A stretch of DNA of 64,000 nt from an uncultured Apibacter sp. (GCA_945280365.1 CALYQD010000003.1:124001-188000); one strand, 5' to 3'. Shown: positions 25,682 to 34,793, numbered from the stretch's first letter. Notes: generated by a model not told the origin, from the sequence alone. A program made the numbers and translations.

Positions 25682-26773
25682 TTATACGTTAAAACGGAAA
25701 TGAATAATATCTCCGTCATTTACAATATATTCTTTACCTTCCACAGATAACTTTCCAGCTTCTTTTACCTTAGCTTCAGAACCGTAGGTTATAAAATCGT
25801 TATATGAAATAACTTCCGCTCTAATAAAACCTTTTTCAAAATCTGTATGTATAACACCGGCTGCTTGGGGTGCCGTCCATCCTTTTTCAATTGTCCAAGC
25901 CCTAACTTCTTTGACTCCTGCGGTAAAATAGGTTTGTAAATTTAATAATTTATAGGCTTGACGTATTAAACGATTTACTCCCGGTTCATTCAAATTCAAT
26001 TCTTCTAAAAATATCTGACGTTCTTCATAAGTCTCTAATTCAGATATATCGGCTTCTATTTGGGCCGCTAGAACTATAACTTCAGCCTTTTCATCTTTAA
26101 CCTTTTCTTTTACTTTTTCTACATATTCATTACCCTCTTTAGCAGATTTTTCATCTACATTGCAAACATACATTATAGGTTTAAAGGTTAACAATTGAAG
26201 TTCAGCAATGACAGGTTCTGTAATACTATCCGTTTCAAATTCGCGCGCATTTTTTCCTTCTTCAATAAAAGACCTTAATTTTTCCAACACGGATACTACC
26301 AGTTGTTCATCTTTATTTCCCGCTTTAGCTGCTCTTTTAGACTTATCTAATTTCTTTTCAATGGTTTCCAAGTCTTTAAGTTGGAGCTCAATATCAATGA
26401 TTTCTTTATCTCTAACCGGGTCTATAGTTCCTTCAACATGGGTTATATTTTCGTTTTGAAAACACCGTAACACATGTATAATAGCATTTGTTTCTCTTAT
26501 ATTAGCTAAAAATTGATTACCTAGTCCTTCGCCTTTACTAGCTCCTTTAACTAAGCCGGCTATGTCTACTATTTCCACTACCGCAGGCACTACCCTTTCC
26601 GGTTCAACTAATTCCTCAAGCTTATTTAACCTTGGATCAGGTACAGAGACTGTACCGACATTCGGTTCAATAGTACAGAATGGATAATTAGCAGATTGTG
26701 CTTTTGCATTAGATAAGCAGTTAAATAAAGTAGATTTTCCTACATTGGGTAAACCAACAATTCCACATTTCAT
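25682..26773 (-). CDS. ychF: Redox-regulated P-loop ATPase YchF (Obg-related)
   Basis: Universally conserved Obg-family NTPase linked to ribosomes and stress responses. The P-loop is GLPNVGKSTLF (residues 6-16), Walker B is DIAGLVKGASKGEGLGN, and the G4 motif reads N-V-D-E instead of N-K-x-D, the change known to make YchF/OLA1 prefer ATP over GTP. A coiled-coil insert (about residues 130-200) and a C-terminal TGS domain (VISYNDFITYGSEAKVKEAG) complete the 363-residue protein. A TATATTTG box (26791-26798) sits 17 bases before the start. Confidence 0.96.
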   Translation of the reverse strand: MKCGIVGLPNVGKSTLFNCLSNAKAQSANYPFCTIEPNVGTVSVPDPRLNKLEELVEPERVVPAVVEIVDIAGLVKGASKGEGLGNQFLANIRETNAIIHVLRCFQNENITHVEGTIDPVRDKEIIDIELQLKDLETIEKKLDKSKRAAKAGNKDEQLVVSVLEKLRSFIEEGKNAREFETDSITEPVIAELQLLTFKPIMYVCNVDEKSAKEGNEYVEKVKEKVKDEKAEVIVLAAQIEADISELETYEERQIFLEELNLNEPGVNRLIRQAYKLLNLQTYFTAGVKEVRAWTIEKGWTAPQAAGVIHTDFEKGFIRAEVISYNDFITYGSEAKVKEAGKLSVEGKEYIVNDGDIIHFRFNV

Positions 26774-26790
26774 ACTTGAAAAATTTGTGA

Positions 26791-26798
26791 CAAATATA
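26791..26798 (-). promoter_or_regulatory. -7 element of ychF
   Basis: TATATTTG on the minus strand, 17 bases before the ychF ATG. Confidence 0.55.
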
Positions 26799-26995
26799 TA
26801 AAATTATAATTTAGCTTTTTAAGAGAGTCTTTAATGAAAAATATTTAAAAGGTAAAATAAAATTTTATGTTAAAATTCAGATTTCCCTACTACTTAATAT
26901 TCTCAAATATAAAAATATTTAATCCATAAATTTATCTGTTTTCAATTATAGTAAAGATAGATTAAATTGATCAATCTGTACTAATCTTTTTCCTT

Positions 26996-27427
26996 TTAGA
27001 GATCATTTATAAACTTAGTAAAAGACTGATTAATATATTAGACATTGTTCATATTAGGTATTTCACCTTCATCTACTTTAAACTCATGATTCTAAAAATA
27101 AATTCTATTATTATTAGATTTCAATTCCATTATAATAAGATTCCCCTAGCATCATGAGCTATGAGAATGAAATCTGAAGGAATTATATTCTTATAAAACT
27201 TAATAAATTACTATATTTTTCTCTGCCTAAACTAAGAAATTGATCAAACGAAAATCCATCATTTCTATCAGAAAAAAATCTAAATGAATTTGGCTGAAGC
27301 TGTCCTACGTTATATTTCTTTGAGAAATCTTTATAATCATTTGATAAATTATTCCTAATAATTTTTTCTCAAAATTGGAAATGTCTTCTAAGGTTGCGGA
27401 ATTTTTAGAATAAATAATAGTAGCCAT
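26996..27427 (-). pseudogene. Decayed SMI1/KNR4 (SUKH) family immunity-type gene
   Basis: From the ATG at 27427 the minus strand reads MATIIYSKNSATLEDISNFE, then with a frame change NDYKDFSKKYNVGQLQP, NSFRFFSDRNDGFSFDQFLS and LGREKYSNLLSFI, another change to IIPSDFILIAHDA, and finally IIMELKSNNNRIYF, NHEFKVDEGEIPNMNNV and INQSFTKFINDL ending at 26996. The order of motifs and the length of about 143 codons match the SMI1/KNR4 (SUKH) fold, whose bacterial members are mostly immunity proteins for polymorphic toxins. At least two frameshifts and two nonsense codons (one replacing the expected Trp before NHEF) show it is dead. No intact toxin gene is near. Confidence 0.78.
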
Positions 27428-27430
27428 AAA

Positions 27431-27481
27431 CTATTTTTTACCTTTACTTGTTGAAATTTCACCTGTATGTCTTACTGCATC
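27431..27481 (-). pseudogene. Possible C-terminal tail of a polymorphic toxin gene
   Basis: Just upstream of the SUKH remnant, in the position where the toxin gene normally ends, the minus strand reads DAVRHTGEISTSKGKK and a stop, three bases before the immunity ATG. The peptide has the basic, polar character of toxin tails, but I cannot assign a toxin family and the preceding codon is a stop. Treat as suggestive only. Confidence 0.25.
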
Positions 27482-27633
27482 TTAAATATGAGAAATGCAT
27501 ATATCCAGAATACTTATAGTGCAATGTACATCGTGCTAGTCGTAGATTTCCTAGACCATACCTAGCGCTCTATTATGGAACAAGAGTTAAATTGAAAAAG
27601 CAGAGAAGTTTCGTTTTTCTTACACTGTTTTTA

Positions 27634-28035
27634 TTAGTTATAATAAGTAAAACCAAAAAAATTATTTGGGTCTAAAAACAATTGCCTTTCATTTCTCCCA
27701 TCTTTGTAATTAATCTCAATGGGCGAAAAAGGGATCGCTTTGTAGTCAATTTGAGTTACTTTTATTTCCTGTTCAGTCTTAAATAATTGTGAATATATAG
27801 ACATTAAAGAAAATTGATCATCTTCATCAACATCAAACCATTCATTTATATTTTTCAGATGATTATAACAAATAATCCCATCATCAATGTACAATTCGAA
27901 GACATTTTCATTTATGATGAAATATATCCTCTCATACATTGGGTGGAAAACCGGTGGAGTTTCAGCATCTATATAACCTGAAACCATAACGTTACTTATA
28001 GTACCTTGTAACATGCGGTTAAATAATTGTTTCAT
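27634..28035 (-). CDS. Small hypothetical protein, possibly an immunity-type protein
   Basis: An intact frame of 133 residues, no signal peptide, no membrane segment, acidic. It looks like a compact alpha/beta protein (RIYFIINENVFELYIDDG, EWFDVDEDDQFSLMSIYSQL, FSPIEINYKDGRNERQLFLD). I do not recognise the family. Its size, acidity and place next to a dead SUKH immunity gene make an immunity or orphan-immunity role conceivable, but that is inference from context. It stands alone: 115 bases separate it from the thioredoxin-fold gene upstream on the same strand. Confidence 0.6.
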   Translation of the reverse strand: MKQLFNRMLQGTISNVMVSGYIDAETPPVFHPMYERIYFIINENVFELYIDDGIICYNHLKNINEWFDVDEDDQFSLMSIYSQLFKTEQEIKVTQIDYKAIPFSPIEINYKDGRNERQLFLDPNNFFGFTYYN

Positions 28036-28150
28036 ATGAGTAAGAACATTTCACATTCAAAAAATAAACTTAACAAGTCACTTATAAGTTGTATTAAATA
28101 AATTCAATTAAAAAAATGACTTTTATTAAAAAATGCCCATAATTTGCATT

Positions 28151-28756
28151 TTATTTTAAAAGTATTTCTAATAATTCTTCAGAAATAGTTCGACCTTTAT
28201 CTTTGTTATAAAATCCTTGAATATCTTTTGCAAAATCATCATGGGTATAATTATCCGGGTCACTTTTATATTTTTTCAAAAATGGTACACATGGTTTGGG
28301 TCTCGGTCCCCAGTGCGCTATTTCTTGAAAAGTATCCGGTTCAATAAACAGTACAATAGGAATTGCTTTACCTCCATTGGTTAAATATTGATTAATTAAT
28401 GATTCGTCTTCATCTCTAAAAAAAATCCTCATTTCCAATTTTTCGGAAGATTCAGCTATTTTATTAACAACAGGTACTATTTGAGCAGCATCACCACACC
28501 AACCTTCAGATATAACTAAAATATTCTTTTTACGTGTAATTTTCTGTAAACCCGATAATACTTCATTTTTCAATACTAAGGTTTTATCATTACGATGTAT
28601 CCGACTAAGGTTCAAGCGTGTATATTCAGCATATTTTTTTATTTCTTCATTTTTAGAAATTACTCCTTCATTTGCTTGTATTTCAATAATATTTTTGTAC
28701 TCAGCATACGAAACTCCTTTATCCCAATAGTTTCCTAAATTTATTGAATCCATCAT
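28151..28756 (-). CDS. Thioredoxin-fold protein (Thioredoxin_9 type)
   Basis: A 201-residue protein without signal peptide. The active-site region reads SEGWCGDAAQIVPVVNKI: the usual CxxC is replaced by C-G-D-A, so only the first cysteine remains, a feature common in this family. RIFFRDEDESLINQYLTNGGKAIPIVLFIE gives the cis-proline region (KAIPI). The C-terminal helical part (SEELLEILLK) completes the fold. Members are widespread in Bacteroidota, with no established substrate; a single catalytic cysteine suggests a monothiol or non-redox role. Two ATG codons are adjacent at the start. Confidence 0.75.
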   Translation of the reverse strand: MMDSINLGNYWDKGVSYAEYKNIIEIQANEGVISKNEEIKKYAEYTRLNLSRIHRNDKTLVLKNEVLSGLQKITRKKNILVISEGWCGDAAQIVPVVNKIAESSEKLEMRIFFRDEDESLINQYLTNGGKAIPIVLFIEPDTFQEIAHWGPRPKPCVPFLKKYKSDPDNYTHDDFAKDIQGFYNKDKGRTISEELLEILLK

Positions 28757-28992
28757 CTTATATTATATTTTTCATTTTTATTTACTTTTATATATAGATT
28801 TGAAATATTTAAGATTTGAAAAATTATTTTATTTAAAGATAAGTTTCTCATATTCATTACATTTAGTAACAAATACAAGTCTTTATATGTAATTTAAATA
28901 TTAACAGATAATTTACTCTCCATATTCCTTATTATTTATAATTACATAAAATAATTTTTAATGTATGGAAATATATTTTTAATATTTAAAAA

Positions 28993-30054
28993 TTATACTT
29001 TTCTCACTTTATCTAACAACCAAAAATCAGCAAGTATTAATGCTGCTAAAGCTTCCACTATAGGTACTGCTCTAGGAAGCACACAAGGATCATGCCTTCC
29101 TTTTCCCTTAATAACGTTTATATTTCCTTTTTCGTCTATAGTTTGTTGTTCTTTCATTATGGTAGCTACCGGCTTAAAGGCTACTTTAAATAGGATATCC
29201 ATGCCATTAGATATTCCACCTTGAATACCTCCGGAATTATTGGTTAAAGTTTTTCCGTTTTGGATAAAAATATCGTTGTGTTCGGATCCTTTTAAGTGAG
29301 TACCGTCGAAACCGCTTCCAATTTCAAATCCCTTAGCTGCATTAATGCTCATCATACCTTGAGCCAGTCTGGCGGATAGCTTATCAAATATAGGTTCACC
29401 TAAACCTATCGGCACATTTTTAATTATACAGGTTATTATTCCGCCAATTGTATCGCCTTCCTTTTTAATTTCAGCTATTCTTTTTATCATTTTATCAGCT
29501 GTTTCTGAATCCGGGCATCTAACTATGTTCGATTCAGTTAAAGAAAGATCAAGATCATAAATATTTTTTTTCAGGGTAATATCACCTACAGAGGAAACAA
29601 AAGCTTGAAATTTGATTGTAGATAATAATTGTTTAGCCAAAGCACCGGCAACAACCCAATTGGCAGTTTCTCTTGCAGAGGTTCTCCCTCCTCCTCGATG
29701 ATCCCTAATTCCGTATTTATTAAAATAGGTAAAATCTGCATGAGAGGGTCTAAAAATTCCAGTATTATGATCGTAATCATTGGACTTCTGATTAGTATTT
29801 TTTATAAGAAATCCTATGGATTGACCAGTTGTCTTTCCTTCAAATATACCAGAAAGAAATTCAACTTTATCATCTTCTTTACGTTGAGTGACAATTTTTG
29901 ATTGACCTGGTTTCCGACGATCCAGTTCTTTTTGTATTTTTTCAAAATTAATGGATAATCCGGCAGGAAACCCATCAATAACACCTCCAAGTGCAGGTCC
30001 ATGACTTTCACCAAAGGTAGTAAGCTTTATAAATTTACCGAATTCATTGAACAT
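28993..30054 (-). CDS. aroC: Chorismate synthase
   Basis: Final step of the shikimate pathway, turning EPSP into chorismate with reduced FMN. Signatures are [22 protein letters not shown] residues at the N-terminus ([20 protein letters not shown]), [35 protein letters not shown], and the C-terminal [17 protein letters not shown]. The 353-residue length is normal. The TACATTTG box at 30062-30069 lies only 7 bases before the ATG. aroB is elsewhere in this window, so the pathway genes are scattered. Confidence 0.97.
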   Translation of the reverse strand: MFNEFGKFIKLTTFGESHGPALGGVIDGFPAGLSINFEKIQKELDRRKPGQSKIVTQRKEDDKVEFLSGIFEGKTTGQSIGFLIKNTNQKSNDYDHNTGIFRPSHADFTYFNKYGIRDHRGGGRTSARETANWVVAGALAKQLLSTIKFQAFVSSVGDITLKKNIYDLDLSLTESNIVRCPDSETADKMIKRIAEIKKEGDTIGGIITCIIKNVPIGLGEPIFDKLSARLAQGMMSINAAKGFEIGSGFDGTHLKGSEHNDIFIQNGKTLTNNSGGIQGGISNGMDILFKVAFKPVATIMKEQQTIDEKGNINVIKGKGRHDPCVLPRAVPIVEALAALILADFWLLDKVRKV

Positions 30055-30061
30055 ATTCTTA

Positions 30062-30069
30062 CAAATGTA
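30062..30069 (-). promoter_or_regulatory. -7 element 7 bases before the aroC start codon
   Basis: TACATTTG on the minus strand, with a CTTG about 18 bases further upstream as a possible -33 box. The transcript would begin at or one to two bases before the ATG at 30054. Confidence 0.55.
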
Positions 30070-30105
30070 AGAAATAAAGTAAATTTACAAGTAGTATTAT
30101 TTACA

Positions 30106-30138
30106 AAAACAGAAAATCTTTTATAGATTTTCTGTTTT
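30106..30138 (-). terminator. Intrinsic terminator of poxB
   Basis: Stem AAAACAGAAAATC / GATTTTCTGTTTT with a 7-base loop, 25 bases after the poxB stop codon. Confidence 0.85.
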
Positions 30139-30162
30139 ATTATCTGAAATTATTTTTTTGAA

Positions 30163-31899
30163 TTAGAGTAATGATTTAATATGCTTTATATTGCTTTGGA
30201 TGGTATCTACAACTTCTTTAACATTTCCACTCAACATCATTTTGGTCATAGAGGTAGTCATCCCTTTTATTTGTGTCCATTCTATTTTAGGGGGTAAGGC
30301 AAGTGAATTTGGATCGGTCATTAGATTTACCAACACAGGACCATTGGTTGAAAATGCTTCATGTATGGCTCCTTCTACTTCTTCGGGCTTAGTAACATTA
30401 ATACCTTTAAATCCCATAGCCATAGCTATCATTGCAAAATCCGGATTAACCATATCTGTCTCATTATCAGGTATTCCATCTACTTCCATCTCCAATTTTA
30501 CCATACCTAACGAACGATTATTAAATACAAATAATTTTACAGGCAATTTATATTGGTAAATTGTTGCTAAATCTCCCAATAACATTGAAATCCCTCCATC
30601 GCCACAGAAGGAGATAATTTGCCTTCCCGGGTTTGCTAAAGCGGCACCAATTGCCATAGGCATGGCATTAGCCATCGTACCATGACTGAAAGAGCCTAAC
30701 ATTTTTCTCTCTCCTGTTGCTTGTATATAACGAGCTCCCCAAACACAGCACATACCGGTATCTACAGTAAATATAGCATCTTTAGCAGCTAATTTATTTA
30801 TTGTGGATGCTACATATTCCGGATGGATTAAATTTTCTTTTCCTGGATCTTTTACATATACATCCAAGCCTTCTTTTACTTTTTCATATTTATGCAACTG
30901 TTTTTTTAGAAAAGATTCATCTTGTTTTTCTTCAATTAATGGTAATAACACGTGTAAAGTATCTTCAATTTTTCCGCATAATCCCATATCAACTTTTGCT
31001 CTTCTTCCTAATCTGTCAGCTCTTTCATCAATCTGAATTATTTTTTTATTGGTAGGCATAAAATTAGCATATGGAAAATCTGTTCCTAAAAGAAGAATAA
31101 CATCTGCTTCATGCATACTTTGAAAAGCAGAGGGCAAACCTAATAATCCGGTCATACCGACTTCATAAGGATTATCGTATTGAATTCCCATTTTTCCTCT
31201 AAAAGAATATCCTATAGGAGCTTTTAATTTTTCGGCTAATTTAATAAGGTCAGCATGTGCTTTACTGGCACCTATACCGCAATAAATGGAAATTTTTTCA
31301 TTTTCATTCAAAATATCGGCAAGTGTTTGCAATTCATGATCTGAGGGTCTTATAATTGTATCATTTTTATAAACTTTTAAAGAACTTAATATATCCTCAG
31401 CAGGTTTTGATTCTAAATCACCAGGTAATCCAAAAACGGCTACCCCTCTTTTTGATTGAGCATTCTGAATAGCCCTTTGTAACATTCTTGGAGCTTGTTC
31501 AGGCAAAGTTGCAATTTGACAGTATACACTGCAATCATCAAAAAGCTTAGTAATATTAGTTTCCTGAAAATAATCGGTACCAAATTCTCTTGTTCCACAG
31601 GTGGAAGCAATGGCGATCACAGGCACATTTGCCCTATTCGCTTCATAAAGACCATTAATTAAGTGTATATGCCCAGGACCAGAACTTCCAGCGCAACAAG
31701 CGATCCCTTCTAACTCGGCCTCGGCAGCTGCTGCAAATGCTCCAGCTTCTTCATTCCTAACATGTATCCATTGAATTTTCCCTTGTTTTTTAATAGCTCT
31801 ATTTAGCTCATTTAGACTATCACCCGTTACTGCATAAATTCTTTTTATACCAGCTTCTGCTAACATGTCTACTAATTGATCTGCTACTTTTTTTTCCAT
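30163..31899 (-). CDS. poxB: Thiamine-diphosphate-dependent pyruvate oxidase/dehydrogenase (PoxB-type)
   Basis: Decarboxylates pyruvate to acetate and carbon dioxide, passing electrons from FAD to quinone. The 578-residue protein follows E. coli PoxB closely in order: catalytic glutamate in HVRNEEAGAFAAAA, CAGSSGPGHIHLINGLYEAN, YFQETNITKLFDDCS, the FAD region KVDMGLCGKIEDTL, GSFSHGTMANAMPMAIGAA, and the ThDP-metal motif CGDGGISMLLGD to FVFNNRS. The short C-terminus (DTIQSNIKHIKSLL) could be the peripheral-membrane tail. It is a single-gene unit ending in a clear terminator. Such an enzyme offers an acetate-forming bypass that is uncommon among Flavobacteriia housekeeping genes. Confidence 0.88.
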   Translation of the reverse strand: MEKKVADQLVDMLAEAGIKRIYAVTGDSLNELNRAIKKQGKIQWIHVRNEEAGAFAAAAEAELEGIACCAGSSGPGHIHLINGLYEANRANVPVIAIASTCGTREFGTDYFQETNITKLFDDCSVYCQIATLPEQAPRMLQRAIQNAQSKRGVAVFGLPGDLESKPAEDILSSLKVYKNDTIIRPSDHELQTLADILNENEKISIYCGIGASKAHADLIKLAEKLKAPIGYSFRGKMGIQYDNPYEVGMTGLLGLPSAFQSMHEADVILLLGTDFPYANFMPTNKKIIQIDERADRLGRRAKVDMGLCGKIEDTLHVLLPLIEEKQDESFLKKQLHKYEKVKEGLDVYVKDPGKENLIHPEYVASTINKLAAKDAIFTVDTGMCCVWGARYIQATGERKMLGSFSHGTMANAMPMAIGAALANPGRQIISFCGDGGISMLLGDLATIYQYKLPVKLFVFNNRSLGMVKLEMEVDGIPDNETDMVNPDFAMIAMAMGFKGINVTKPEEVEGAIHEAFSTNGPVLVNLMTDPNSLALPPKIEWTQIKGMTTSMTKMMLSGNVKEVVDTIQSNIKHIKSLL

Positions 31900-32030
31900 A
31901 ATAATTTTAAAAATAAATAAAGTATAATTACTTGCTCAAAATTTGTTCCAGGTAAATATACTTTTTTAATAATTTTAACAATTATTGTTTATTTGATAGC
32001 ATTATAAGTAGTTATAAGATAAATATTATT

Positions 32031-33047
32031 TTAGAATTCATGATTAAATTGCTGTAGCATACGTATATCATTTTCGGTAAACATACGTATATCCCCAATT
32101 TGATACATAAGCATAACTATTCTTTCAATCCCCATTCCGAAAGCAAATCCACTATATTTTTCCGGATTAATGTTAACATTTTTTAAAACATTAGGATCTA
32201 CCATCCCACAGCCTAAAATTTCTAGCCATCCTGTTCCTTTAGTTATTCGATAATCAGTTTCCGTTTCTAATCCCCAATAAACATCAACCTCAGCACTTGG
32301 CTCTGTAAAAGGAAAATATGACGGTCTCATACGTATTTCTGATTTGCCAAATAATTCCGAAGTAAAATATTGTAAAGTTTGTTTTAAATCTGCAAAAGAA
32401 ACATCGGTATCAATATATAAACCTTCAATTTGATGGAACATACAATGTGATCGTGATGAGATGTCTTCATTCCTATATACCCTTCCTGGAGATAATATAC
32501 GGATAGGAGGCTCATTATTCTCCATATATCTTATCTGAACAGAGGAAGTATGGGTTCTTAATACCATATCCGGATTTTTTTCTATAAAAAATGTATCCTG
32601 CATATCTCTAGCCGGATGATATTCAGACATATTTAAGGCTGTGAAATTATGCCAATCATCTTCAATTTCTGGTCCGTCTGCTACTGAAAAACCTATTTTT
32701 TTAAATATATTGATAATCTTATGTTTAACAATATTTATAGGATGTCTGCTTCCTAGATTTAAAGGAATTCCCGGACGAGTTAAATCATTTTGTATTTCGG
32801 AATGATTGTCTTCATTAACATCCTCTTTTAAAGAATCTATTTTTTTTGCAACTGATTGTTTTAAATTATTTATCAATTGACCAAATTCTTTTTTACTTTC
32901 GTTAGGAACTTCTTTAAATTTTTGAAATAGGTCATTCAAAATTCCTTTCTTTCCTAAATACTTGATTCTAAATTGTTCAATTTCTTCAGCTTTTTGAGAA
33001 GAAAATGACTCTACTTCCTCTAAATATTTTTTGATAGTATTTATCAT
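32031..33047 (-). CDS. pheS: Phenylalanyl-tRNA synthetase alpha subunit
   Basis: Catalytic subunit of the (alpha-beta)2 synthetase that charges tRNA-Phe. An N-terminal coiled coil (residues 1-90) binds tRNA; class II motifs include [53 protein letters not shown], and the motif 3 sequence [18 protein letters not shown]. The length of 338 residues is normal. pheT is not next to it, so the two subunits are encoded apart. A TATTTTTG box (33095-33102) gives a promoter close to the gene, and a terminator hairpin lies further upstream on the same strand. Confidence 0.96.
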   Translation of the reverse strand: MINTIKKYLEEVESFSSQKAEEIEQFRIKYLGKKGILNDLFQKFKEVPNESKKEFGQLINNLKQSVAKKIDSLKEDVNEDNHSEIQNDLTRPGIPLNLGSRHPINIVKHKIINIFKKIGFSVADGPEIEDDWHNFTALNMSEYHPARDMQDTFFIEKNPDMVLRTHTSSVQIRYMENNEPPIRILSPGRVYRNEDISSRSHCMFHQIEGLYIDTDVSFADLKQTLQYFTSELFGKSEIRMRPSYFPFTEPSAEVDVYWGLETETDYRITKGTGWLEILGCGMVDPNVLKNVNINPEKYSGFAFGMGIERIVMLMYQIGDIRMFTENDIRMLQQFNHEF

Positions 33048-33094
33048 TAGTTATCTTTAATAATTTTTATTTTATAAAGATTTTTATCTTTTTG

Positions 33095-33102
33095 CAAAAA
33101 TA
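33095..33102 (-). promoter_or_regulatory. -7 element of pheS
   Basis: TATTTTTG on the minus strand, 47 bases before the pheS ATG and downstream of the orphan terminator, so pheS does not depend on reading through that hairpin. Confidence 0.5.
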
Positions 33103-33192
33103 ATAAAACAAAAATACTATTATTATTTTAAAAAAAAGATTTCATAAATATTTTAAATTCTGATATTCATTTATTTCTAAGACTTATTATAA

Positions 33193-33340
33193 TAAAAAAG
33201 CCTCTTTTTACAGAGGCTAAGGTTTTTAAAGAAATAAAAACTAAATAAACATTAAAATAATGCCTTTTTCAATATAAATTGTTTTAGTGTGTTTGTAATC
33301 TTACAATCGTATAAACAAACACCATACCATTTATCTTATT
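33193..33340 (-). ncRNA. Candidate small RNA ending in an orphan terminator
   Basis: On the minus strand GTGTTTGT pairs perfectly with ACAAACAC around an 18-base loop that has a small inner TAC/GTA stem (roughly 33329-33291), and about 70 bases later comes the hairpin AGCCTCT / AGAGGCT followed by a T-run. No protein is encoded. This could be an independent small RNA or an abandoned pheS leader. I found no perfect promoter box in front of it, so confidence is low. Confidence 0.3.
33194..33218 (-). terminator. Intrinsic terminator with no gene upstream
   Basis: Stem AGCCTCT / AGAGGCT (33199-33205 and 33212-33218) with a 6-base loop, followed on the minus strand by five T. It lies about 146 bases upstream of the pheS start codon. 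Confidence 0.7.
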
Positions 33341-33643
33341 ATATTTAATTATATTATTTTTAATAATTAAATATAACTAAACAGTTATTTAAATAAATAT
33401 ATTATTAAGCTTATATTTTATAAAAATAATTTAAAATAATAAAATTCAAATCAAATTTCCAATTATGACATGTTATACAACAAATAAATATCCGTTATTA
33501 TATTAATTATTAATATATAAATAACTTATAAAATAAATTTATAACTATAGTTGTTATATAATGAATAAATTTGAATTTATAAAACATGTCCATTCAATCA
33601 CTATTACTAACAACTTTACAATTAAAAATAAGATTTAAATTAG

Positions 33644-33651
33644 TAAATTTG
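33644..33651 (+). promoter_or_regulatory. -7 element of the dual immunophilin gene
   Basis: TAAATTTG, 24 bases before the ATG at 33676. It lies inside the longer frame that starts at 33586 and so supports the shorter, lipoprotein start. Confidence 0.55.
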
Positions 33652-33675
33652 AATTTTCTAAACATAAATACAATT

Positions 33676-34743
33676 ATGATTAATAAATTCATAATGTATT
33701 GTTTACTAATACTAACTTTTTTAAATTGTAAAACATTGGAAATAGACAAACAAACATATGACGGACTGGGAAATGGCCTATATGCAAATATTAAAACAAA
33801 TAAAGGTGATATGTTGGTTAAATTTTTTGATCATGAGTCTCCAGTAACCGTAGCAAACTTTATTGGATTAGCTGAAGGTAAAATTCCAAATGATACAAAA
33901 AAATTGGGTGAACCATTTTATGACGGGATCATTTTTCATAGAGTAATTAAGAATTTTATGATTCAAACCGGTGATCCTCAAGGAACAGGAATGGGTGGTC
34001 CGGGATATAGATTTGAGGATGAAAAAAATGATTTAAAACATACTGGAACCGGAATATTATCTATGGCAAATTCAGGTCCGAATACAAACGGAAGTCAATT
34101 TTTCATCACTGAAGTGCCTACTCCTTGGCTTGACGGACGGCATACTATTTTCGGTGAGATAATTAAAGGTTTAGATACTGTAAGCTCAATCGCCAATGTT
34201 AAAACTGGAGCTCAAGATAAACCGGTTGAACCTGTAATTATGGAAAAAGTTTCAATCATTACTAAAGGCGATGAATATAAAAATTATAATGCAGCACAGT
34301 TTTTTAATGATAATAAAGATTTGATTTCTGAAAGAAATAAAAAATATCTGGAAGAAAAGCAAAAACTTATAGCAGCAAAACTTGATGAATTAAAAGTAAG
34401 TATGACTCAAACAGAAAGTGGCTTATTTTATAAAATTGATGAAAAAGGTTCCGGAGCTAAAGCTAAAACGGGAGATATAGTTTCTGTTCATTATGAAGGT
34501 TCTTTAGCGAATGGTAATATCTTTGATTCATCTTTTGCTAGAAATGAACCCATTGAATTTCCATTAGGAAGAGGAATGGTAATCAAAGGTTGGGAAGAAG
34601 GAATTTCGCTTTTGAATGAAGGAGACAAAGCTACTTTTTTAATACCGCCTTCTTTGGGTTATGGAGCTCAAGGTGCCGGAGGTGGGGTCATACCACCTAA
34701 TGCTTGGCTTATATTTAAAGTTGAACTGATTAAGGCTAAATAA
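33676..34743 (+). CDS. Dual immunophilin lipoprotein: cyclophilin plus FKBP peptidyl-prolyl isomerase
   Basis: A 355-residue protein with two unrelated proline isomerase domains. Started at 33676 it begins with a lipoprotein signal (MINKFIMYCLLILTFLNC), so it is probably attached to the envelope; a longer frame from 33586 would bury this signal and contains the promoter box. Residues about 30-195 are cyclophilin (YDGIIFHRVIKNFMIQTGDP, GTGILSMANSGPNTNGSQFF, WLDGRHTIFGEIIKG); residues about 265-355 are FKBP (GDIVSVHYEGSLANGNIFDS, GWEEGISLLNEGDKA, LGYGAQGAGGGVIPPNAWL). A Lys/Glu-rich helix joins them. It likely assists folding of envelope proteins. A terminator hairpin follows. Confidence 0.92.
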   Translation: MINKFIMYCLLILTFLNCKTLEIDKQTYDGLGNGLYANIKTNKGDMLVKFFDHESPVTVANFIGLAEGKIPNDTKKLGEPFYDGIIFHRVIKNFMIQTGDPQGTGMGGPGYRFEDEKNDLKHTGTGILSMANSGPNTNGSQFFITEVPTPWLDGRHTIFGEIIKGLDTVSSIANVKTGAQDKPVEPVIMEKVSIITKGDEYKNYNAAQFFNDNKDLISERNKKYLEEKQKLIAAKLDELKVSMTQTESGLFYKIDEKGSGAKAKTGDIVSVHYEGSLANGNIFDSSFARNEPIEFPLGRGMVIKGWEEGISLLNEGDKATFLIPPSLGYGAQGAGGGVIPPNAWLIFKVELIKAK

Positions 34744-34761
34744 TTAAGAATTAAAAATAAT

Positions 34762-34793
34762 AAAATCCGGTTTAAAGATTAAAACCGGATTTT
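34762..34793 (+). terminator. Intrinsic terminator of the immunophilin gene
   Basis: Stem ATCCGGTTT / AAACCGGAT (34765-34773 and 34782-34790) flanked by A and T runs, 8-base loop. Confidence 0.85.

Larger units (their letters stand above)
33048..33675. other. Intergenic region with terminator and possible small RNA
   Basis: About 630 bases between pheS (minus) and the immunophilin gene (plus). It holds the pheS promoter, a strong minus-strand terminator (33199-33218) with no gene upstream of it, a second imperfect hairpin further upstream, and the immunophilin promoter. Short frames on the minus strand (for example an M-V-F-V-Y peptide) are not convincing genes. Confidence 0.5.

Noticed and set aside
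27510..27660. Plus-strand frame reading RASRRFPRPYLALYYG as a gene
   Set aside because: No start codon, short, and its end overlaps the 3' end of the hypothetical gene on the other strand.
33260..33345. Phe-rich leader peptide for attenuation of pheS
   Set aside because: The only short frames (for example M-V-F-V-Y-T-I-V) have one Phe codon, and pheS has a promoter downstream of the hairpin.
33586..33675. Longer N-terminus for the immunophilin starting at 33586
   Set aside because: It would place a lipoprotein signal 30 residues inside the protein, and the promoter box at 33644-33651 lies within it.
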